DNA from: Gracilaria gracilis
Lineage: Eukaryota; Rhodophyta; Florideophyceae; Gracilariales; Gracilariaceae
Assembly (NCBI GenBank): GCA_030374805.1
Contig: JARGSG010000015.1
Location: 248,001 to 312,000 of the forward strand
Direction of reading: 5' to 3'
Length of the DNA stretch: 64,000 nt
Of the stretch, positions 57,301 through 64,000 are shown piece after piece (the first letter of the stretch is position 1; every line of letters begins with the position of its first letter). A program made the translations under genes and the position numbers. The notes below the pieces were generated by a model. It was given only the letters and a program-made list of their open reading frames with translations, was not told where the DNA came from and ran no database searches.

Positions 57301-57433
57301 AAAGTTTGAATGTTAGCCATACCAAAAGCGTAGCGCGCTTCTGATGGTTTGAAACGGAGAGCTATAATCATACCTTTCGAAGCTGGATAGGGTCTGTGGG
57401 ATCCGGCTCCCATTCGTCGTCTTTCAGATTCAT
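54398..57433 (-). CDS. TBC1D23: TBC1D23-like protein: TBC, rhodanese and C-terminal PH-like domains (two exons)
   Basis: Exon 1 57374-57433 (MNLKDDEWEPDPTDPIQLRK), intron 57290-57373 (84 bp, GTATGA...CTACAG), exon 2 54398-57289; 983 residues. The TBC domain has both GAP fingers: IDKDVQRTRPG (IxxDxxR) and YVQGFNE (YxQ). A rhodanese-like domain follows (YFTWDCRTEAEFHAGHL to GGFVEVLKAG), without an active-site Cys at the usual place, then a coiled basic stretch, a long Ser-rich disordered region, and a C-terminal PH-like domain (KKRYIGVSRYYIILFGPH, ITRITFKRNRPEVVTFEI). This is the TBC1D23 plan; that protein tethers endosome-derived vesicles to Golgi golgins and binds the WASH complex. The animal TBC domain is reported to lack the catalytic fingers, unlike this one. 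Confidence 0.88.
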
Positions 57434-58060
57434 TTTGGCAAGTGCTGAGGAAACAAAGAAGAGCACTCAGACGCAGCGGAAGCGAAACGCGCCGATAAGG
57501 AAGGTTGAAAGATGGGCAAATAGTATAAAGCAGCTTGTGTCACCGACGGGAGCGCAGCCCGCCAGGCGTGAGGTGCATGCCGGGTCGACCAGGAATAGAG
57601 GGTAGAGGGTAGGGCGAGTTAGAGAGCTGGAGCGCTCGGCAGCTGCCGGGAGAACGGAACGGGCGGCTAATGGGTATCCAGCAGAGGTGCGAACTCTGGC
57701 AGTGTACAACCCACAGCCGTCTTTCCCCGTTGGAGCAACACCAAGTCCGCAGCCAGCGATGCAAGGCGGTGTCGTCGTATGTAGGCTACATAAGTTATGT
57801 AGCCTTGACACATTTGCTCTGGTGCGCGCGCACACAATTCCAACTTTGTTGAGCATTCGCCGTGCGCTTGTGCATCGAAGCGCAAAAATTTCGCGTCTGC
57901 AGACTGCACGTGTCATGCGCGACGGTTCAGGCACAGCCATCTACAGTGGCGATACCGCCGCGACTCTAGGCACGTTGGCCCACCCTTGGGCACGGGGCGG
58001 CCCCGATGCTGCAGCTCTGCCGCTTCAAGCAGCGCCATGAGAAACGGCGGCACGCGATAG
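57434..58060. promoter_or_regulatory. divergent promoter of TBC1D23 and MePCE genes
   Basis: No gene. At 57783-57805 there is a 23-base palindrome, AGGCTACATAA-g-TTATGTAGCCT (11-base arms around one base), about 256 bp before the MePCE start. It resembles a dimer-binding site. Confidence 0.4.
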
Positions 58061-59239
58061 ATGAAGCAGCCAAAGCACGCAACCGAAAAGCTCGACATGA
58101 GCACGCCGCCCAAAGGCGACACGCTGTTAGCCAAACCTAACAAACAGCCGCCATCGCGCAAGCGCCCACGGCCCCCTTCTACTTCGCCGCCCGCCCAACA
58201 CTCCACCAAGAAGCCACGCGCTCAACGCAAGCCCGCAAATGCCGCCGTGCATGCAAACACGTCGGGCGCGCCAGCCAAGCACGGCAGCTATCGCAACTAT
58301 TACAACCGCCGTCTTCGCGGCAACGATCCGAGCACGGATGACCGCCTCCCGCTTATACGCAACCTGTGCGATGCGTACGAAAGCTTCAGTGTGCTCGATG
58401 TGGGATGCAACGACGGCAAGCTTACCATGGAGGTAGCCAAGCACTCGCGCTGCGTCAGAGTGGTTGGAGTGGACATTGACACAAAACTCATTCGAAATGC
58501 CCGCGCTTCTCTGCGACCTCATGCGCAGCAACAAATGAACGCCAGCAAAACTGATGCGAAGCGCTCCTCCACACGTTCTGTTTCGTTTCCGTTCAACACA
58601 GCGTTTCGCGTGGAGGATTTGTCCACAGAGCAGGCACCTCCATCGCACTCACTTTCGGACCAATATAATGTTGTTCTTTGTCTTAGCGTCACTAAGTGGG
58701 TACACATCAGCGGCGGTGATCAAGCATTACAACGATTATTTCATCGCATGTATAAATCCTTAAAGCCTGGCGGTGTTCTCATGTTAGAGCCTCAGCCGGT
58801 GAAGAGCTACAAGTTGGCCAGACAAAAAGGACTGGCACCCAAAGAAAGCTCTTTCGATCACTTGAAAATGAAGCCGAGTATGTTCTCAAACTTTCTATTA
58901 GAGCAATGTGGTTTCAGTGCCGTGCGCATGTTGAGAGACAAACGTCCTTCCGGCAAAGCGTTCAATAGGCCTATATATGCATTCTTTAAAGGAAACGATG
59001 CGCCATCACTGCAGCACTTTGATGAAGCTCAAAGCTCCCATCCTCAATCCAGCAACCAGAAACAAGAACAACCAGCCAACGCTGTTCAAAACGAATCGAA
59101 ACCGAGCAGCAAGCACAGTCAGCCTTCTGCAGATACTGCCTCTGCGGGTGCGAACGGAATACCCGCAAACGGTGTCGGCGGTAAACAACAGAAGAACAAG
59201 TCAAAAAAGAAACGCGAAAAGAACGCTACCAAACAGTAA
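58061..59239 (+). CDS. MePCE/Bin3-type RNA 5'-methylphosphate capping enzyme
   Basis: 392 residues. A basic, Pro-rich N-terminus with NLS-like runs (SRKRPRPPS) precedes HGSYRNYYNRRL (family GNYxxYYxxR), the SAM motif VLDVGCNDGKLTMEVA, GVDIDTKLIRNARASL, YNVVLCLSVTKWVHISGGDQAL, LKPGGVLMLEPQPVKSY, and FDHLKMKPSMFSNFL. This is the Bin3 domain of animal MePCE, which caps the 5' gamma-phosphate of 7SK and U6 snRNA. In an alga without known 7SK, U6 is the likelier target (inference). The last 90 residues are disordered and Lys-rich. ATG 58061 is first; 58097 is an alternative. Confidence 0.9.
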   Translation: MKQPKHATEKLDMSTPPKGDTLLAKPNKQPPSRKRPRPPSTSPPAQHSTKKPRAQRKPANAAVHANTSGAPAKHGSYRNYYNRRLRGNDPSTDDRLPLIRNLCDAYESFSVLDVGCNDGKLTMEVAKHSRCVRVVGVDIDTKLIRNARASLRPHAQQQMNASKTDAKRSSTRSVSFPFNTAFRVEDLSTEQAPPSHSLSDQYNVVLCLSVTKWVHISGGDQALQRLFHRMYKSLKPGGVLMLEPQPVKSYKLARQKGLAPKESSFDHLKMKPSMFSNFLLEQCGFSAVRMLRDKRPSGKAFNRPIYAFFKGNDAPSLQHFDEAQSSHPQSSNQKQEQPANAVQNESKPSSKHSQPSADTASAGANGIPANGVGGKQQKNKSKKKREKNATKQ

Positions 59240-59576
59240 AACTCATCAGCGCTTTTCCAAGAGTGTGGAGTTGTTTCAGTTCTCTACGAACCATCATCCG
59301 CAACGCTGTACGTATGCGCCCACATCTAATCATCGTCTACTGGCCTCGGTACAGCTTTACTTGTACAGGATATTCGCTTTAACGTTTCTTTTCCTCGGGC
59401 TCGAACTCGGGCCTTGTAACTGTGCCCCGACCTAGAAGCGGCTCATAAGCAGTCCATGTTTAGGCGAGAAGCGCCAACTTTTAAGATTCTCGACTTCATC
59501 TCAATTACAATACGGCACTTTGCCTTAGATTTTCTTTATTGATCAAAATGCTGCGGTGTACAAGTTATCCTAGCCT
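59240..59576. other. convergent intergenic stretch
   Basis: Lies between the ends of the MePCE and mtHSP70 genes. No gene. Confidence 0.35.
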
Positions 59577-61586
59577 TTATGCGCCACCAGCCTTCTTGTC
59601 CTTTTCAGGTTCCTTATCTGAGTCACTCTCAGATTTCGGGTCTTCCTCTGTCGTCGACGACGATTCGGAGGCAGCGTCTCTCTGCGCATTGGCTTCCTGG
59701 GAAGCCTTGTACATTGCTTCTCCTATTGACATCGCGGCCTTCGACAACGCCTCTGTCTTTGATTTGATATCTGACGAGCTGGCGCCATCATTGTCGATTG
59801 CTGAGCGCAGGTCGGTAATCGCAGCCTCAACATCAGCAATTTGCCCCGAAGTCAACTTGTCCTTATGTTCATTGAAACTCTTCTCAGTGCTGTACAGCAA
59901 GCTGTCAGCATCGTTCTTCGCCTCAATAGTTTCGCGACGTTCCTTGTCAGCAGTAGCGAAGGATTCAGCGTTCTTAACCATTTCATCAATGTCGGCATCC
60001 GACAAACCGCCAGAACTTTGGATTCGAATACTTTGCTCCTTGTTAGTAGCCTTGTCACGTGCAGACACGTGAAGGATACCGTTCGCATCGATGTCAAACA
60101 CAACATCAATCTGCGGCACGCCTCTTGGTGCTGGCGGAATGCCAACAAGGTCAAATTGGCCCAGCATCTTGTTGTCCACAGCCATCTCTCGCTCGCCCTG
60201 CAGAACCTTGATACCCACCTGCGTTTGGTTATCGGCAGCTGTTGAGAATACTTGTGACTTCTTGGTAGGAATAGTGGTGTTCCTGTTGATCAGTCTCGTA
60301 AACACTCCACCCAAAGTCTCTAGTCCCAGAGACAACGGAGTGACGTCAAGCAACAAGATATCCTTTACGTCACCTCTCAACACACCACCCTGTACGGCAG
60401 CACCCATTGCGACAACCTCATCGGGATTTACGCTCTTCGACGGATCCCTGCCAAAGAACTCCTTCACTACTTGTTGAACGCGCGGCACACGGGTCATACC
60501 TCCAACCATAAGAACCTCGCCGATTTCCTTGGAAGAAACACCGGCATCCTTGAGACAGTTCTTCATGGGATCCAATGTGCGTCGGACGAGAGGGTCGACA
60601 AGAGACTCGTACTTGGCACGCGTGAGCTTGATGTTCATGTGCTTCGGTCCACTGGCATCGGCTGTGATGAACGGAAGATTGATATCCGTCTGCATGGTAG
60701 ACGACAACTCGATCTTAGCCTTCTCGGCAGCCTCACGTAATCTTTGCAATGCAAGTCGATCCTTAGAAAGGTCAATACCCTGATCCTTCTTGAACTCTGT
60801 GACAAGGTAGTCAAGCAATACATTATCGAAATCTTCACCACCAAGATGAGTATCTCCATTGGTTGCCTTCACTTCAAAGACACCACCAGAAATCTCAAGA
60901 ATACTGACATCGAAAGTACCACCACCAAGATCATACACAGCGACGATCTTTCCGTCCGCTTTATCCAAACCATACGCCAGCGCTGCTGCGGTAGGCTCGT
61001 TAATAATGCGAGCAACATCCAAGCCAGCAATCTTACCAGCATCCTTGGTAGCCTGTCTTTGGGAGTCATTGAAGTAGGCCGGAACGGTAATGACAGCGTG
61101 ATTAACCTTGCGACCCAAGAAGCTCTCAGCGGTCTCCTTCATTTTCTGCAATACGAAGGCGCCAACCTGACTTGGAGAGTACTTCTGGCCTCCAGCCTCA
61201 ACCCAGGCATCTCCATTCGGGCCATTGACAATCTTGTACGGCATGGTTTCGACATCGGACTGAGCCTCCTTATCAGAGAAGCGGCGGCCAATGAGTCGCT
61301 TGGTGGCAAATAGAGTATTTGTGGGGTTGGTAACTGCCTGACGGCGGGCGGGGATGCCCACAAGTTTCTCACCATCCTTTGTGAAGGCGACGACGGATGG
61401 AGTGGTTCTGACTCCCTCGGCGTTCTCGATGACGCGTGGGGTCTTGCCCTCCATGACGGAGACGCAGGAATTGGTGGTACCAAGATCAATGCCGATGACA
61501 TCGCCGGAAATGGCAGAGGACAGTCCTCTGCGCTGCGACAGGTTCGCGCGGCGCAGCGCGACTCCGAAGCGGGTTAAAGCGCGCAT
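59577..61586 (-). CDS. mitochondrial HSP70 (mortalin/DnaK type)
   Basis: 669 residues from the ATG at 61584-61586. The presequence [25 protein letters not shown] is followed by [62 protein letters not shown] and [18 protein letters not shown], then the substrate domain ([12 protein letters not shown]) and an acidic C-terminal lid. The wording is of the bacterial DnaK and mitochondrial type; the targeting peptide points to mitochondria rather than plastid. It drives protein import and folding. The frame runs 130 codons further upstream without a plausible protein, through the GC-rich promoter. Confidence 0.95.
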   Translation of the reverse strand: MRALTRFGVALRRANLSQRRGLSSAISGDVIGIDLGTTNSCVSVMEGKTPRVIENAEGVRTTPSVVAFTKDGEKLVGIPARRQAVTNPTNTLFATKRLIGRRFSDKEAQSDVETMPYKIVNGPNGDAWVEAGGQKYSPSQVGAFVLQKMKETAESFLGRKVNHAVITVPAYFNDSQRQATKDAGKIAGLDVARIINEPTAAALAYGLDKADGKIVAVYDLGGGTFDVSILEISGGVFEVKATNGDTHLGGEDFDNVLLDYLVTEFKKDQGIDLSKDRLALQRLREAAEKAKIELSSTMQTDINLPFITADASGPKHMNIKLTRAKYESLVDPLVRRTLDPMKNCLKDAGVSSKEIGEVLMVGGMTRVPRVQQVVKEFFGRDPSKSVNPDEVVAMGAAVQGGVLRGDVKDILLLDVTPLSLGLETLGGVFTRLINRNTTIPTKKSQVFSTAADNQTQVGIKVLQGEREMAVDNKMLGQFDLVGIPPAPRGVPQIDVVFDIDANGILHVSARDKATNKEQSIRIQSSGGLSDADIDEMVKNAESFATADKERRETIEAKNDADSLLYSTEKSFNEHKDKLTSGQIADVEAAITDLRSAIDNDGASSSDIKSKTEALSKAAMSIGEAMYKASQEANAQRDAASESSSTTEEDPKSESDSDKEPEKDKKAGGA

Positions 61587-62316
61587 GGTGAAGGAGAAGG
61601 GTGAATCAGACAAGGCTCGGGGACGGAAAGAACTGTGCCGGACGCAAGCAACGCGCACAGACGAGCTTAAGACGGCACGCAGCAATCGGAGTGGCAGCAA
61701 AGTGGCCGGCGGCGATGACACACCAACGAGCTGGAACGCGGCGGCGTGATCCGCTCGGAGATGGCGCCATCGGCGTCGTCCACGCCGCCACGGCGCCATG
61801 GCAGTGCAGACATACGAGCCACTCAGCGCGCAGCACGACGTTTCTAGAGCGCAAGGCGCGCCAACCAGCGCGCACAACCTGCCGCCGCGCCATTGGGCGC
61901 GCCTCTCGTGCGCGCCGCAGCTTGGCCGCCCAACGCGCGCCAGGTGTCGCGCGCGCTGTGGCGCGGTGCGCGCAGCCATTCCGCCGCCGTGCCGGCGGGC
62001 GGGCTAGGCGCGGCCACCTGGCGCGCGGCGGGTGGGCGGCGTTCTCGCTCGCGGATGGCAACGCGCTGCGTGTGCCATCAGCGTGCGGCGGTGCTCCGAC
62101 GAGCGCACTGGCGATGCGGCGGCGCGCGCGATCCCATCACGAATCACAGTCAGGCCGTGGTGAACTGAGAGCGCGCAGCGCCGCGCGCGTGGCGCGTGCG
62201 CCACTTCATATATCGCCTTCGCGTACCGTTGGTACTTAACGCGCCGCGCCTCGCGGCGATTGCTGCTCGTTGCTTTCGTGCTCGCACGCTGCGCGCTCGC
62301 TCACCCCCGCCCCAGC
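61587..62316. promoter_or_regulatory. GC-rich divergent promoter of mtHSP70 and MBOAT genes
   Basis: Very rich in GCGC and CGCG; long spurious frames on both strands follow from that composition. GTACCGTTGGTAC at 62223-62235 is a perfect inverted repeat around GTT and is the reverse of the motif GTACCAACGGTAC seen elsewhere in the window. It lies 82 bp before the MBOAT start. Confidence 0.45.
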
Positions 62317-63765
62317 ATGACGTCTGTGGCTGCTTTGTTTGCTTCCGTGCGCGATGCCGCCTTCGCTTGTGATCAGGCGCTTACGCCCGCGCCCTTGCTC
62401 AAGGGCGTCGATGTGCTTGCTGACCTCGCCGCCGCCAGCGCCGCCGAGATTCGGCTCTTCTTGTGCCTCTTGTTGGCGTACCCGGTAGCGCTGTCGTGGC
62501 GGGCGCTGCCGCCAGGCCCTTCTGGCCTGTTCCGTCATGTCTTCTCCGTCGTCGTTGGCGGTTGGATGCTGCAGTTTGCCAATGGCTATCAGATCATTCT
62601 CAATCTGTCGTCGTGCCTCCTCTGCTACTTTCTTATGCTCGCGCTCGGCCCCCGCAGCGCCAGAACAGTCTCCGTCGTCGCCATGTGCATTCTGGCTGCC
62701 GGCCACCTGTATAGACAGATAACCGACTATCTGGGCTGGACGCTGGACTGGACGCTGGTTGCTATGGTTACCACCCAGAAGATCATGGGCCTGGCCTACA
62801 ATGTGCAGGACGGCGTCGACCCCAATGCCACGCCTGAGCAAAAGTCGCGATCCGTCAGCAGAATCCCATCGCTGCTTGAGTTTTTGAGCTTCATTCTCTT
62901 CCCGGCCAACGTTATTATCGGTCCGGCCTTCGAATACTCGGACTATGTTGCGTTCGCTACGGGCGAGAAGGTTGCGCCTCCGCCCTACCTTCCAGGCCTC
63001 TGGAGACTGTTCCAGGGTCTGTTCTATTTTGTCTCTCACACTGCAATCGCGCTCAAGTTCCCTTGCGCTGCTATGCTCACTGACAAGAACTTCTTCAAGA
63101 CGGGCACCTTCTTATCTCGATATGCCGCCATTGAAGTTGGATTGCTTGCCGTGCGATTCAAGTACTACTTTGGGTGGAAGATTGCCGAGGGTTCCGCATG
63201 CATGTCGGGCTTGGGTTTCAACGGTTTTGATAAGACTAGGGGTGTTGAGAAGTGGGATCGCGTGGAGAACGTCAACGTGTGGCAATACGAAACATCTGGT
63301 TCGTTGCGAACGTCGTCGCAGAACTGGAACAAGACCACCAATCTTTGGTTGCGCCGCTACGTATATGACCGTGCCCCACCGTCGATCAATCTTTACTTCA
63401 CGTACCTCGTGTCTGCTTTCTGGCATGGCTTCTATCCGGGCTACTACATGTTCTTCCTGTCGGTGGCTGCCGCAACAATGGTCCACCGACAAGTGCGACG
63501 CACTGTTCGTCCGCTCTTCCTCAAAGAAGACAGGAAGACACCTGGACCGCTCATGTCGTTTTACTCGTTCATCTCATTAGTGGCGACGCACGCTACTCTT
63601 AACTACTTCATCATCTCGTTTGTGTTGCTCGCGTCTAACCTTTCTTTCGAAGCGTTTAGAGGCCTTGGCTTCTACGGACATTGGATTCTACTCTTTTCGC
63701 TTATTTTGTTCAACTCCGGACTCATCCGACCACCAGCGAAGAAGCCTGCAGCGAAGACTCAATAA
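62317..63765 (+). CDS. MBOAT lysophospholipid acyltransferase (LPCAT/Ale1-like)
   Basis: 482 residues from ATG 62317 (MTSVAALF). About ten hydrophobic segments and the MBOAT catalytic pair: NWNKTTNLWLRRYVY (Asn near residue 340) and SAFWHGFYPGYY (His near 370). Segments LPPGPSGLFRHVFS, NVQDGVD and IPSLLEFLSFILFPANVIIGPAFEYSDY match the plant LPCAT, yeast Ale1 and human MBOAT1/2/5 group, which re-acylates lysophospholipids in the ER. The Lys-rich C-terminus (PPAKKPAAKTQ) may serve ER retention. Intronless. Confidence 0.93.
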   Translation: MTSVAALFASVRDAAFACDQALTPAPLLKGVDVLADLAAASAAEIRLFLCLLLAYPVALSWRALPPGPSGLFRHVFSVVVGGWMLQFANGYQIILNLSSCLLCYFLMLALGPRSARTVSVVAMCILAAGHLYRQITDYLGWTLDWTLVAMVTTQKIMGLAYNVQDGVDPNATPEQKSRSVSRIPSLLEFLSFILFPANVIIGPAFEYSDYVAFATGEKVAPPPYLPGLWRLFQGLFYFVSHTAIALKFPCAAMLTDKNFFKTGTFLSRYAAIEVGLLAVRFKYYFGWKIAEGSACMSGLGFNGFDKTRGVEKWDRVENVNVWQYETSGSLRTSSQNWNKTTNLWLRRYVYDRAPPSINLYFTYLVSAFWHGFYPGYYMFFLSVAAATMVHRQVRRTVRPLFLKEDRKTPGPLMSFYSFISLVATHATLNYFIISFVLLASNLSFEAFRGLGFYGHWILLFSLILFNSGLIRPPAKKPAAKTQ

Positions 63766-64000
63766 AGAGTGCCCAAGCACTGCCCAAGCACTCGAACAAC
63801 TTATTTTTTGTCCATCCACTATGTTCTGTCTTGCATACCTGTAGATACCGCATGTCGAAACCAGTGTGAATAGAGTGGTTGCGGGTGAAGAACCATCATG
63901 ATCCTCCATCAATCGCGTTCGGTAACCTTACCATGACCTACGTGTTTTCTGTCTCGATGTGGGCCTTTGGTGATGGTGTTGCTGAGAGTGTTGCCCGACG
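63766..64000. other. 3' flank of the MBOAT gene at the window edge
   Basis: No supported gene. A plus-strand ATG at 63933 opens a frame to the window end, and a minus-strand frame entering from the edge stops at 63938-63940; neither is long enough to judge. Confidence 0.3.

Noticed and set aside
61587-61979. N-terminal extension of mtHSP70
   Set aside because: The extra 130 codons are a GC-rich promoter read through; a typical presequence starts at the ATG at 61586.
61606-62239. Several long frames in the HSP70/MBOAT promoter
   Set aside because: Low-complexity Arg/Ala composition due to GC richness, no domains.
62236-63039. 267-codon minus-strand frame
   Set aside because: Antisense shadow of the MBOAT gene.
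63933-64000. Start of a further gene at the right edge
   Set aside because: Only 68 bases; frames on both strands are possible.
1-64000. CRISPR arrays, rRNA genes, bacterial operons
   Set aside because: No spaced direct repeats, no rRNA-like sequence, and gene content is eukaryotic throughout.

Overview
The window looks like nuclear DNA of a red alga (Rhodophyta), probably a florideophyte of the Chondrus/Gracilaria kind. The evidence is the mix of genes: phycobilisome-type HEAT proteins including an E-type bilin-lyase module, a one-helix chlorophyll-binding protein, plant-type PP7 phosphatase and plant-organelle-type DNA polymerase, beside eukaryotic spliceosome, cohesin and cytosolic translation genes. 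About 30 protein genes sit in 64 kb, mostly without introns; the few introns I can place are short (73-122 bp). This is an inference from gene content, not a database match.

Layout. 1-17.2 kb: tail of an unidentified gene, a phosphoesterase-like protein, CIAO1, PP7, the giant BRR2 helicase, a WBP4-like splicing protein, an S26-like protein, COX23, a zinc-ribbon protein and an ESCO/Eco1 acetyltransferase. 17.2-21.8 kb: gene-poor, with a secreted lactonase between short retroelement insertions, one carrying the end of a LINE RNase H region. 21.8-31.6 kb: methionyl-tRNA synthetase, a GTPBP1-type GTPase, then two organellar DNA polymerase I genes in tandem, one apparently functional and one strongly degenerate but with a long open frame. 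31.6-41 kb: an empty 1.5 kb, ribosomal protein eL8, COQ7, a phycobilisome-lyase-like HEAT protein, the C-terminal half of the complex I 75-kDa subunit, a one-helix LHC-like protein and tRNA-Lys(CTT). 41-54 kb: PRPF4, a DDT-domain chromatin protein that also carries a DNMT1-type RFD domain, a glutaminase-TerB fusion, an FtsJ-type rRNA methyltransferase, an AIG1-like membrane protein, and a J-domain protein fused to a CpcE-type bilin lyase. 54-64 kb: a TBC1D23-like protein, a MePCE/Bin3 RNA-capping methyltransferase, mitochondrial HSP70 and an MBOAT acyltransferase.

Functional themes. Three genes serve the plastid antenna (J-CpcE fusion, HEAT protein, one-helix protein), and all three begin with a similar Phe-containing N-terminus. 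Several serve mitochondria (COX23, COQ7, NDUFS1 half, mtHSP70, FtsJ, polymerases). Four serve RNA processing (BRR2, PRPF4, WBP4-like, MePCE). The ESCO and polymerase promoters carry E2F-like sites, and a 13-bp near-palindrome built on AACGG recurs in four gene-flanking regions.

The most notable observations are the J-domain/CpcE fusion, the tandem degenerate organellar polymerase, the split NDUFS1, the DDT-RFD fusion, and a family of short insertions with a shared hairpin, (GA)n tail and 10-bp target duplications.
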